Below are positions 49,945-58,181 of a DNA stretch of 64,000 nt, in pieces. Made by a program: the position numbers and the translations under genes. A model generated the notes under the pieces. That model did no database searches, was not told the DNA's origin, and worked only from the letters and a program-made list of their open reading frames with translations. The stretch's first letter is position 1, and each line of letters opens with the position of its first letter. The stretch is from NCBI RefSeq assembly GCF_004005495.1, contig NZ_RZYA01000018.1:106662-170661 (forward strand), read 5' to 3'. The DNA is from Streptomyces antnestii. Its GTDB lineage: Bacteria; Actinomycetota; Actinomycetes; Streptomycetales; Streptomycetaceae.

Positions 49945-52044
49945 CTAAACGGGCCGCGCGCCCGGGGGTGCCGTACGGGGCAGTCCGGCCTTGAGGACGC
50001 CGAGGAGCGCGTGGGCCCGGGGCGAGGCCGTGAGCTCCTCGAAGGTGACCGGCCGGCCGGTCGGGCCGGCGATCGGGAGCCGCCAGTTCGGGTACTGGTC
50101 CCAGGTCCCCGGCAGGTTCTGCGGGCGCCGGTCGCCGACCGTGTCGGGCAGCCACACGCCGATCATGCGGGCCGGGGTGAGCAGCAGGAAGCGGTGGACG
50201 GCGCGGATCTCCTCCTCCTCGCACAGAGCCTCTCCCCCGCCGCCGGGCAGCAGTCCGAGACGCGCGAACAGGGCGGTCCACTCAGCGACTTCCGCGGTGG
50301 CCTCGGCCTCCTCCTTCTCGAGGGGCTGCCCGAGAAGGCCGAGCCGGTCGCGCAGGCGTACGTGGTCGCCGGTCAGCCGGGCCGCGGTGGACGGCAGGTC
50401 GTGGGTGGTGGCGGTCGCGACGCAGTCCGTGCGCCACCGCTCGGGCGGCACCGGGCGGCCCGTCCCCTCCCAGTCCCGCTCGAACCACAGCACGGATGTG
50501 CCGAGCACCCCGCGGGCGCCCAGGGCCTCGCGGACGCCGGGCTCGACGGTGCCGAGGTCCTCGCCGATCACGAGGGCTCCGGCGCGGTGGGCCTCCAGGG
50601 AGAGGACGGCGAGCATCGCCTCCGCGTCGTAACGGACGTACGCGCCCTCGGTCGGTGGCTGTCCGGCCGGCACCCACCAGAGCCGGAACAGGCCCATGAC
50701 GTGGTCGATGCGGACCGCTCCCGCGTGGGCGAACAGGCCGCGCAGGAGCGCGCGGTACGGGGCGTAGCCGGCCCGCGCGAGACGGTCGGGGCGCCATGGG
50801 GGCAGGCCCCAGTCCTGGCCGCGGGAGTTGAAGGCGTCCGGGGGCGCGCCGGTCGACATGCCCTCGGCGACGATGTGCCGCTGGGCCCAGGCGTCGGCGC
50901 CCGCCGGATGCACGCCCACGGCCAGGTCGTGGACGAGTCCGACGGGCATGCCCGCGTCGCGTGCGGCGCGCTGGGCGGCGGCGAGTTGCGCGTCGGTGAG
51001 CCAGGCGAGGCGGCTGTGGAAGTCGACGCGGTCCCTCAACTCGGTACCCGCCCGGGCGGTTTCGGGCGAGGCGGGGTCGCGCAGGGGCTCGGGCCAGGTG
51101 TGCCAGTCGGGGCCGTGCCGCTCCGCGAGCGCGCACCAGGTGGCGTGGCGCTCCAGGTCCGTGCCCTGTTCCGCGAGGAAGTCCCAGTAGGCGGCGCGGC
51201 GGCCGGGGCTGAGCGGAACGCGCAGGACGAGGTCGAGGGCGCGGCGCTTGAGGTCCCACACGGCGTCGCGGTCGATGAGGGCGCCCTCGCGCAGGACGCC
51301 GTCGCGCAGCCGGGCGGCCCCGGCGAGCAGCTCGCGGACCCGGTCGCGGTCGGCGTCGGGCAGGTAGGCGTACTCGGGGACGTCCTCGACGCGCAGGTGG
51401 ACCGGGTCGGGGAAGCGGCGCGACGACGGGCGGTACGGGGAAGGGTCGGTGGGTCCTTCGCCGCCGGGTACGGCCGCGTGGAGCGGGTTGACCTGGATGA
51501 AGCCGGCCCCGGCGGTGCGGCCCGCCCAGGCGGCGAGGTCGGCCAGGTCTCCGAGGTCGCCCATGCCCCAGGATCTCGCCGACAGCAGGGAGTAGAGCTG
51601 GACGAGCAGCCCGTACGTGCGCTCGCCGGGGGTGCGCACGCGGGGCGGGGCGACGATCAGGTGGGCGTCGGCGGCGGTCCCTTCGGGGGTGGTGGCGCGG
51701 AGCCGGTGGACGCCGAGGGGGACGGTGCCCGGCGGCTGCCAGTCGTCGACCCGTTCACCCTCTTCGGTGACGAGTCGGAGGGTCACCCCTTCGGGTAGGT
51801 CCCGCGCCCAGGCCGGGGCGGGCTCGCCGGACCACAGGACGACGGTCGGCGGCAGCAGCCGCTCCTTGTCCTCCGTCTCGCGCGCGGCCAGCGCGTCCCG
51901 TACGGACTCGGGGGTGCGCGCGTCGACCCCGAGGGCGGCGAGGACGGCGACGAGCGCGGCGTCCGGGGCCCGGACGGTGCGGCCGGGGGACGGGGAGTAG
52001 GACGGGGCGACCCCGTGCAGCTCGGCGAGGCGGGCAAGGGTCAC
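49945..52044 (-). CDS. malQ: 4-alpha-glucanotransferase
   Basis: Amylomaltase (GH77) that disproportionates maltodextrins. 699 residues with an N-terminal actinobacterial extension of ~150 residues before the barrel (GLLVQLYSLLSARSWGMGDLGDL). Catalytic elements are AVRIDHVMGLFRLW (nucleophile Asp), VIGEDLGTV (acid/base Glu) and TTHDLPS. The GTG at 52044 directly abuts the left end of a mini-transposon, whose sequence now supplies the AAAAGAGAGG ribosome-binding site and 5' leader. Without that element the start would follow the stop of the upstream small gene directly. Confidence 0.95.
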   Translation of the reverse strand: MTLARLAELHGVAPSYSPSPGRTVRAPDAALVAVLAALGVDARTPESVRDALAARETEDKERLLPPTVVLWSGEPAPAWARDLPEGVTLRLVTEEGERVDDWQPPGTVPLGVHRLRATTPEGTAADAHLIVAPPRVRTPGERTYGLLVQLYSLLSARSWGMGDLGDLADLAAWAGRTAGAGFIQVNPLHAAVPGGEGPTDPSPYRPSSRRFPDPVHLRVEDVPEYAYLPDADRDRVRELLAGAARLRDGVLREGALIDRDAVWDLKRRALDLVLRVPLSPGRRAAYWDFLAEQGTDLERHATWCALAERHGPDWHTWPEPLRDPASPETARAGTELRDRVDFHSRLAWLTDAQLAAAQRAARDAGMPVGLVHDLAVGVHPAGADAWAQRHIVAEGMSTGAPPDAFNSRGQDWGLPPWRPDRLARAGYAPYRALLRGLFAHAGAVRIDHVMGLFRLWWVPAGQPPTEGAYVRYDAEAMLAVLSLEAHRAGALVIGEDLGTVEPGVREALGARGVLGTSVLWFERDWEGTGRPVPPERWRTDCVATATTHDLPSTAARLTGDHVRLRDRLGLLGQPLEKEEAEATAEVAEWTALFARLGLLPGGGGEALCEEEEIRAVHRFLLLTPARMIGVWLPDTVGDRRPQNLPGTWDQYPNWRLPIAGPTGRPVTFEELTASPRAHALLGVLKAGLPRTAPPGARPV

Positions 52045-52045
52045 T

Positions 52046-52261
52046 TAGGGCCTCTCTTTTGGATCAGGCCGACGGCGACATCTGCGGCTGCCGCCGCGGG
52101 GGGAGCGGGGTCTGGTGCCGTGCATCGCAAGGCGGAGGAGGGAGTCGACGCGGTGGGGGCACCTCCCAGCGGTAGCTGGGGGACGTCGGCGAGTGACGAC
52201 AACGCCGCGAGGTGCGGTGCCAGGGCCCGCGAGCCCGGCATGATCCAAAAGAGGGGCCCTA
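52046..52261. mobile_element. TA-flanked mini-transposon (MITE-like)
   Basis: Terminal inverted repeats of 19 bp (52048-52066 and 52241-52259, one mismatch; gggcctctcttttggatca at the left) flanked by TA on both sides, as expected for IS630/Tc1-mariner-type insertion. The whole element is about 216 bp with no coding frame. It contains an internal palindrome (gggggcacctcccagcggtagctggggga region, split here: ggggcacctcccagc and gctgggggac). It sits precisely between the stop of the 82-residue gene and the start of malQ. Confidence 0.82.
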
Positions 52262-52507
52262 AGCCCCCGAGGGGTCCAGGCCCGCGGCCGCACCACCGGT
52301 GGAGGAGGGCTCGCTGGTGAGGGGGGCGACGTCGATGAGGGCGGGCTCGCTGGTGAGCGGCTCCGCGTCGGCGAGGGGCGGCTCGCTGGTGAGGGGAAGC
52401 TCGGCGCCGAACGCGAACTCGTCCGGCAGCGGCAGGGCGGGGGCGGGCAGGATGACGTCCGCCTGTTTGGACAGGGCCGAGAGCAGAAGGTGCGCTGATG
52501 CGGCCAT
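52259..52507 (-). CDS. Small protein with 12-residue repeats, formerly adjacent to malQ
   Basis: 82 residues, no recognised function and no cysteine. MAASAHLLLSALSKQADVIL opens it; the C-terminal half carries a 12-residue repeat (PLTSEPPLADAE, PLTSEPALIDVA, PLTSEP). The DNA repeats match with an exact 36-bp period (ggctcgctggtgag at 52308, 52344 and 52380). A strong ribosome site (AAAAGGGAGG) precedes ATG 52507. Its stop lies in the mini-transposon end. On removing the element with one TA, the stop TAA would directly precede the malQ GTG, so the two probably formed one operon. It is divergent from the GH84-like gene. Confidence 0.72.
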   Translation of the reverse strand: MAASAHLLLSALSKQADVILPAPALPLPDEFAFGAELPLTSEPPLADAEPLTSEPALIDVAPLTSEPSSTGGAAAGLDPSGA

Positions 52508-52829
52508 GAAGGCCTCCCTTTTCGCGGTTCTTCGCGGGTCTTGTCGTCGATCTTCTCGTCAGTGACGGTCTCGGCAGCTCTACCCAGCGAGCACGAACGC
52601 AGACATGCACGGCCGGACAACGTGGTACTGGTCACATTCTGTTCGCTGGGCGGATCCGCGCCAGTGGGCGGCCCGGAACACGTCTTCCCGCCGTACCCTG
52701 CCGGGCAATTGCGGCACAACGGCCACTCTCGTTGACACTCCGGGCCGGTCAGTGGTGGGCTCCGGTTGCCACCCTGGGACAGCCGTGACCGGTCCCACCA
52801 ACGAGCCATGACCGATTGAGGAGTGAGCC
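52508..52829. other. Divergent promoter region, no gene
   Basis: 322 bp between the 82-residue gene (minus) and the GH84-like gene (plus). I see no credible coding frame; the ORFs across it are antisense extensions. A GACCGGTC palindrome lies near 52786, too short to assign. It probably holds both promoters. Confidence 0.55.
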
Positions 52830-55826
52830 GTGCAGCTCCGGCGCCGCAGGAAGGGGGCGGCGGCGATCGCTGTCGCCGTCATCGCCAGTGCGCTCGGAAG
52901 CGCGCCGGGAGCCGTCGCCGCTCCCCCCGGCGCCCCGGTCACCACGGGTGACCCCTGGGGAGACCGCGAGAGCGACACGGGGCTGCCCGCGGTGTGGCCC
53001 CGGCCGCAGTCCGTACGGGCTTCCGCCGACGGGGTCTCCGTGACCGACGAGGTGGTCCTCGTCGCGAGCCGGGACGCCGACACGTACGCGGTGGACGCTC
53101 TGCGGACCCTGTTGCGCGGGGCGGGGGCGCGGCACATCACGCAGGTCGCGGACGAGGCCTCGGTGCCCGGCGGTGCGGCGCTCGTCGTGCGCGTCGGCTC
53201 CGTGGCCGTGGGGACGCCGTCCACGGACGACGGGAAGGCGGCCGGCACACGGCTCGGCGGCCGGGCGCACGGCCACGGCCGCAGCCTCGACGGGACGCTC
53301 GGCGCACTCGGCGCGCCCGCCCGCAAGGACCTGCCGTCCGGCGGGTACCGGCTCGCCGTGGGCCGCGCGGACGGCCGGGACACGGTCGCGATGGAAGGCG
53401 TCGGCGACGACGGGCTTTTCCACGCGGTGCAGACGTTCCGGCAGCTGGTGCGCGGACGGCAGATCGCCGGGGTCGTCGTACGGGACTGGCCGGGGACCGC
53501 CGTGCGCGGCATGACGGAGGGTTTCTACGGGACTCCGTGGACGCGTGAACAGCGGCTCGCCCAGCTGGACTTCATGGGCCGCACCAAGCAGAACCGCTAT
53601 CTTTACGCGCCGGGCGACGACCTGTACCGGCAGGCGCGGTGGCGCGAGCCGTATCCGGCCGGCCCGCGCGCGGACTTCCGGGCGCTCGCCGAGCGGGCGC
53701 GCGCCAACCACGTGACGCTGTCCTGGGCGGTGGCGCCCGGGCAGGCGATGTGCATGTCGTCGGACGACGACGTGCGGGCCCTGAACCGCAAGCTCGACGC
53801 CATGTGGGCGCTCGGCGTGCGGGCGTTCCAGCTCCAGTTCCAGGACGTGTCGTACAGCGAGTGGCACTGCGACGCGGACGCGAAGGCGTTCGGCTCGGGC
53901 CCGAAGGCGGCGGCGCGGGCGCAGGCGCGCGTGGCGAACGCGGTGGCGCGGCACCTCGCCGCCCGCCATCCGGAGGCGGGGCCGCTGTCCCTGATGCCGA
54001 CCGAGTTCTACCAGGACGGGTCGACGGAGTACCGGGGCGCGCTCGCGAGCGGGCTCGACGACTCCGTCGAGGTCGCGTGGACGGGCGTGGGCGTGGTCCC
54101 GCGCACCATCACGGGGCATGAACTGGCGGGCGCGCGACGGGCGTTCGGGTCCGCGCACGACCTCGTCACCATGGACAACTATCCCGTCAACGACTACGCG
54201 CAGGACCGCATCTTCCTCGGCCCGTACACGGGCCGCGAACCGGCGGTGGCGACGGGCTCGGCGGCGCTGCTCGCCAACGCGATGGAGCAGCCCGCGGCCT
54301 CCCGCATCCCGCTGTTCACGGCGGCGGACTACGCGTGGAACCCGCGCGACTACCGCGCGCAGGAGTCCTGGAAGGCCGCGATCGACGATCTGGCCGGCGG
54401 TGACGCGCCCACCCGTGAGGCGCTCGGCGCGCTGGCGGGCAACGACGCGTCGTCGGTGCTCGGGGAGGACGAGTCCGCGTATCTGAAGCCGGATATCTCC
54501 GGCTTCTGGGACTCCCGTACGACGATGGTCACGGACCGCGCGCGGTTCGAGTCGGCGGCGAAGCGGCTGCGGGACGCGTTCACCGTGATGCGGCGGACGC
54601 CGGAGCGGCTGCGGTCGACGCCGCTCGACACCGAAGTGCGGCCCTGGAGCGACCAGTTGGCCCGCTACGGGGAGGCCGGGGAGGCGGCCGTGGACATGCT
54701 GCGCGCGCAGGCCCGCGGCGACGGTGCGGCGGCGTGGCGGGCGGCCAGGCTGCTCGACCACCGGCGGGCCGGACTGAAGGGCCGCCAGGTCACGGTGGGC
54801 GAGGGCGTCCTCGACCCGTTCCTCGACCGGGCGCAGAAGGCGTACGCGCAGTGGGCGGGGACCGGGCACACGGGCGCGGCGGGCGACGCGACGGCGACGT
54901 TCGCGCGGGCCCGCAAGCTCGCGGCGGTGACGGTCCTTGCCGACCCCGGCACCCGTGGCACCGTGCAGGCCCATGTGCCGGGCGCGGGCTGGAAGTCCGT
55001 CGGCACGCTGTCGGACACCGGATTCACCGAGCACAGGCCCAGGGACCTCCGTGCGGACGCGATCCGCGTGACCGGCGCCCCGAAGGACGCGGTCCGCCAT
55101 GTCGTCCCCTGGTACGCGGACTCCCCCGAAGCGTCGTTCGAGCTGGGCCGCACGGAGCTGGACGCGGAGATCGGCGGCGCGGCGCGGCGGGTGACGGCGC
55201 GCCTGACGTCACAGCGGCCGGCCGACGTCGAGGGGCGGCTCAGCGCGAAGGGCCCGCACGGCATCAGGGTGCGGCTGCCCGCGCAGGCGAAGCTCCCACG
55301 CGGCACGGAGGTGATCGCTCCGGTGGACATCGCGGTCCCGGCGGGCACTCCGGCGGGCACGTACGACGTCCCGGTCAGCTTCGACGGCACGACGCGCACC
55401 GTGGCGGTGCGGGCGTATCCGCGTACCGGGGGCCCGGATCTGGCCCGGTCCGCGAAGCCCTCGTCCTCGGCCGACGAGACGGCGGACTTCCCGGCGTCGG
55501 CCGCCAACGACGGTGACCCGAGGACCCGTTGGTCCTCCCCCGCCGATGACGGCGCGTGGTGGCAGGCCGAACTGACGAAGCCGGTACGGCTCGGCCAGGT
55601 CGTCCTCCACTGGCAGGACGCGTACGCGAAGGGCTACCGGATCCAGACGTCCAGCGACGGCAGGACCTGGCGCACGGCGGCGACGGTGAAGGACGGCCAG
55701 GGCGGCCGCGAGTCGGTCCGCATGGACGCCCGCGACACCCGCTTCCTCCGCATCCAGGGCGACAAGAGGGCTACGAGGTACGGGTATTCCCTGTGGTCGG
55801 TGGAGGCGTACGCGGTCGCGGACTGA
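52830..55826 (+). CDS. Secreted GH84-like beta-N-acetylglucosaminidase with F5/8-type C domain
   Basis: 998-residue exported glycosidase. Signal peptide at residues ~1-30 (AAAIAVAVIASALGS). A GH20/84-type N-terminal domain (VWPRPQSVRA... to ~220) precedes the barrel, which starts at TEGFYGTPWTREQRLAQL. The position where GH84 enzymes have the Asp-Asp pair reads LQFQD: Gln338 then Asp339. TEFYQDGS, VAWTGVGVV and MDNYPVNDY are conserved barrel motifs. The last ~130 residues are a discoidin (F5/8 type C) domain. GTG 52830 has GAGGAG seven bases upstream. It likely attacks N-acetylglucosaminides. Confidence 0.88.
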   Translation: MQLRRRRKGAAAIAVAVIASALGSAPGAVAAPPGAPVTTGDPWGDRESDTGLPAVWPRPQSVRASADGVSVTDEVVLVASRDADTYAVDALRTLLRGAGARHITQVADEASVPGGAALVVRVGSVAVGTPSTDDGKAAGTRLGGRAHGHGRSLDGTLGALGAPARKDLPSGGYRLAVGRADGRDTVAMEGVGDDGLFHAVQTFRQLVRGRQIAGVVVRDWPGTAVRGMTEGFYGTPWTREQRLAQLDFMGRTKQNRYLYAPGDDLYRQARWREPYPAGPRADFRALAERARANHVTLSWAVAPGQAMCMSSDDDVRALNRKLDAMWALGVRAFQLQFQDVSYSEWHCDADAKAFGSGPKAAARAQARVANAVARHLAARHPEAGPLSLMPTEFYQDGSTEYRGALASGLDDSVEVAWTGVGVVPRTITGHELAGARRAFGSAHDLVTMDNYPVNDYAQDRIFLGPYTGREPAVATGSAALLANAMEQPAASRIPLFTAADYAWNPRDYRAQESWKAAIDDLAGGDAPTREALGALAGNDASSVLGEDESAYLKPDISGFWDSRTTMVTDRARFESAAKRLRDAFTVMRRTPERLRSTPLDTEVRPWSDQLARYGEAGEAAVDMLRAQARGDGAAAWRAARLLDHRRAGLKGRQVTVGEGVLDPFLDRAQKAYAQWAGTGHTGAAGDATATFARARKLAAVTVLADPGTRGTVQAHVPGAGWKSVGTLSDTGFTEHRPRDLRADAIRVTGAPKDAVRHVVPWYADSPEASFELGRTELDAEIGGAARRVTARLTSQRPADVEGRLSAKGPHGIRVRLPAQAKLPRGTEVIAPVDIAVPAGTPAGTYDVPVSFDGTTRTVAVRAYPRTGGPDLARSAKPSSSADETADFPASAANDGDPRTRWSSPADDGAWWQAELTKPVRLGQVVLHWQDAYAKGYRIQTSSDGRTWRTAATVKDGQGGRESVRMDARDTRFLRIQGDKRATRYGYSLWSVEAYAVAD

Positions 55827-55879
55827 ATCCTCCCGTGCGCGCGTGAACCGGCGACGGGCACCGCAGCGATAGACGGGGT

Positions 55880-56521
55880 GTGAGACTGTTCCGCCCCGTG
55901 GGGGGCCATCGAGACGATCAAGGGGACGCGGCTCTGCTGCGGGCCGTCGCGGACGGGGACTCCGCCGCGATGGCCGCGCTCTACGACCGGCACGCCGGGT
56001 GGCTCTACGCCCGGCTGACCCGGCGGTGCGCGGACCCCGAGGTCGTCCGCGAGGTACTGCAGGACACCTTCATGACGGTGTGGCGGTCGGCCGCCTCGCA
56101 CCGGGGCGAGCAGGCCGGCGGCTGGCTGTGGGTCATCGCGGCGCGCCGTCTGGTCGACTCGCAGCGGGTGCAGGAACGCCGTACGCGGCTGGAGGAGAAC
56201 GGTTCCCGGGCCCAGGACCCGGGCGGCGCCGCCCGGGAACGGCCCGTCGCCGCGGCTGCGCCCTCGGCCGAAGAGCACGTCCTGGCCGGTCTGGAGTACG
56301 GAGACGTGGGCACGGCCCTCGACCGTCTGTCACCGGAGTTGCGCCAGGTGCTGCAGGCCACGGTCGTCGACGGCCTGACCACCCGCGAGACCTCTCGGCT
56401 GCTCGGCATACCCGAGGGCACCGTCAAGACCCGCGCGATGCGAGCCCGCCGCGAACTGCGCGCGGCACTGGCCGCGTTGGGGGCGGCCGACGCACTGGAA
56501 CCGATGGGAGGCGCCGTATGA
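55880..56521 (+). CDS. ECF sigma factor, first gene of a sigma/anti-sigma/ABC operon
   Basis: 213-residue ECF sigma factor. Region 2 (ALLRAVADGDSAAMAALYDRHAGWL, then EVVREVLQDTFMTVWRSA) is followed by an Ala/Arg-rich linker; region 4 is DRLSPELRQVLQATVVDGLTTRETSRLLGIPEGTVKTRA (in pieces: LSPELRQVLQAT, IPEGTVKTRAMRARREL). It starts at GTG 55880 without a strong ribosome site. Its TGA overlaps the ATG of the next gene (ATGA), and the three genes after that are also overlapped or coupled, so all five form one translational unit. Confidence 0.9.
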   Translation: MRLFRPVGGHRDDQGDAALLRAVADGDSAAMAALYDRHAGWLYARLTRRCADPEVVREVLQDTFMTVWRSAASHRGEQAGGWLWVIAARRLVDSQRVQERRTRLEENGSRAQDPGGAARERPVAAAAPSAEEHVLAGLEYGDVGTALDRLSPELRQVLQATVVDGLTTRETSRLLGIPEGTVKTRAMRARRELRAALAALGAADALEPMGGAV

Positions 56522-57381
56522 GCGACTGGCATGTGAACGCGTCCACCGCCGAACGCTACGTGGACGGCACTCTCGCCGAGCCGGACTGCTGGTCCGTGGA
56601 ACGGCATGTGGAGGGCTGCGCCCCCTGCGCGGGCCGTGTGTCGCGGGCGGTGGGGGCCGGGCCGGCGGGCGTGCTGCTCGGTGACGTACGGGCTTCGCTG
56701 CTCGCGCGGGTGCAGGGGGAAACCCTGGCGCCCGCGCAAGGTCGGCTGCCGACCCGGCTGTGGTGGGCGGTGGGGCCCGCACTGCGCGGGGCCTGGGCGC
56801 TCGCGCTGGTCGTCGTCGCGGCGGGGGCGGTGGGGCTCGCCCGCGGGGCGGACTTCGCCGGGGCGCGGTCGCTGCTGCTCGCGCTCGCGCCGGTGATCCC
56901 GGTGGCCGGGGTCGCCGTGTCGTACGGGCGGCACACCGACCCGCTGCATGAGATCGCCGCCTCGACGCCGCGTGGCGGGCTGCGGCTGCTGCTCATGCGC
57001 ACGGTGGCCGTGCTGGCGGTGAGCCTGCCGGTGCTCGCCGTCGCGGGCCTGCTGCTGCCGGGCACCTCGGTGACGGCGCCGGGTCCCGCGACCTGGCTGC
57101 TGCCGGGCCTCGCACTCACCCTCGCCGCACTCGCACTCGGCGGCTACGTCGGCTCCCGCACCGCCGCGGCCCTGGTCGGCGGCGGCTGGCTGCTCGCGGT
57201 GGCGCTGCCCTGCCTGGGCGGGTCCGCGCCGGCGCAGACCCTCGCCGAACGCCTCGGTGAACAGCTCTCGCTCTACCTCGACGGACAGACGGCACAGACG
57301 AGTTGGGCGGCGGCACTCGTGCTGTGCGCCGCTGTCGTCGCCGTACGCAGAAACGTGTACGACCACTGGGAGACGATGTGA
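56518..57381 (+). CDS. zf-HC2 membrane protein, putative anti-sigma factor
   Basis: 287 residues. The N-terminal anti-sigma zinc motif is clear: YVDGTLAEPDCWSVERHVEGCAPC contains the H-x3-C-x2-C pattern (HVEGCAPC, residues ~30-37). About six membrane segments follow, which is unusual; most zf-HC2 anti-sigmas have one. The start overlaps the sigma gene stop. Its TGA overlaps the GTG of the ABC ATPase gene. It probably tethers and inhibits the sigma factor until the transporter or an inducing signal acts. Confidence 0.87.
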   Translation: MSDWHVNASTAERYVDGTLAEPDCWSVERHVEGCAPCAGRVSRAVGAGPAGVLLGDVRASLLARVQGETLAPAQGRLPTRLWWAVGPALRGAWALALVVVAAGAVGLARGADFAGARSLLLALAPVIPVAGVAVSYGRHTDPLHEIAASTPRGGLRLLLMRTVAVLAVSLPVLAVAGLLLPGTSVTAPGPATWLLPGLALTLAALALGGYVGSRTAAALVGGGWLLAVALPCLGGSAPAQTLAERLGEQLSLYLDGQTAQTSWAAALVLCAAVVAVRRNVYDHWETM

Positions 57382-58181
57382 CCACGATGACCCGGCCGAC
57401 CACCGGTACCGGCGCCGTACAGGTGTCGGGCCTGACCGTTCGCCACCGCCGCACCACCGCCCTGGACGGCGTGGACCTGGACTTCGGCACCGGTGTGCAC
57501 GGACTGCTCGGGCCCAACGGCGCGGGCAAGACCTCCCTGATCCGGGTCCTGGCGACCGTGGCCCGGCCCACGGGCGGCCGGGTGGAGCTGTTCGGCGGCG
57601 ACCTGACGGCACCGCGCACCCTGCGTGACGCCCGCCGCCGACTCGGCTATCTCCCCCAGGACTTCGGCTACTACCCCGGCTTCACGGTGCGCGAGTTCGT
57701 CGCGTACGTGGCTTGGCTGAAGGAGATGCCCGCGGACACGACCCCGGCGGCGGTCGAGCGGGCCGTGGCCCGGGTCGGCCTCGCGGACCGGATCGACGCG
57801 AAGATCAGGACTCTGTCGGGCGGCATGGTGCGCCGCGTGGGCATCGCGCAGGCCGTCGTCAACGCGCCACAGCTGCTCCTGCTCGACGAGCCGACGGCGG
57901 GCCTCGACCCCGAACAGCGCGTCGAATTCCGTTCCTTGCTGAGGGAGTTGGGCGAAGAAGCCACCGTCATCGTCTCGACACACCTGGTGGAGGACGTCGC
58001 CGCGGCCTGTACGGACGTGACGCTGATCGAACGCGGCCGGGTCGCCTATCGCGGCACCCCGCAGTCACTGGCCGCGCTGGGGCGCGACGGCGACGAGAGC
58101 GACGGCAACACCACCGAGCGCGGCTACACCGCGGCCCTGCGCGCCCACCGCACCCACCTCACAGGCGGGGGCCAGGCATGA
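57378..58181 (+). CDS. ABC transporter ATP-binding protein
   Basis: 267-residue ATPase of the drug/export type. Walker A GPNGAGKTS is at ~48-56, Q-loop LGYLPQDFGYYPG, signature LSGGM in TLSGGMVRRVGIAQAV (non-canonical, LSGGM for LSGGQ), Walker B LLLLDEPTAGLDP and H-loop STHLVEDV. It overlaps the preceding gene by GTGA and the next by ATGA. Its partners are the two membrane proteins that follow, and the sigma pair before it is probably its controller. Confidence 0.93.
   Translation: MTTMTRPTTGTGAVQVSGLTVRHRRTTALDGVDLDFGTGVHGLLGPNGAGKTSLIRVLATVARPTGGRVELFGGDLTAPRTLRDARRRLGYLPQDFGYYPGFTVREFVAYVAWLKEMPADTTPAAVERAVARVGLADRIDAKIRTLSGGMVRRVGIAQAVVNAPQLLLLDEPTAGLDPEQRVEFRSLLRELGEEATVIVSTHLVEDVAAACTDVTLIERGRVAYRGTPQSLAALGRDGDESDGNTTERGYTAALRAHRTHLTGGGQA

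Noticed and set aside
52600..52800. Possible DasR site before the GH84-like gene
   Set aside because: GTGGTACTGGTCAC and GTGACCGGTCCCAC only loosely resemble the 16-bp dre dyad and neither is properly palindromic.
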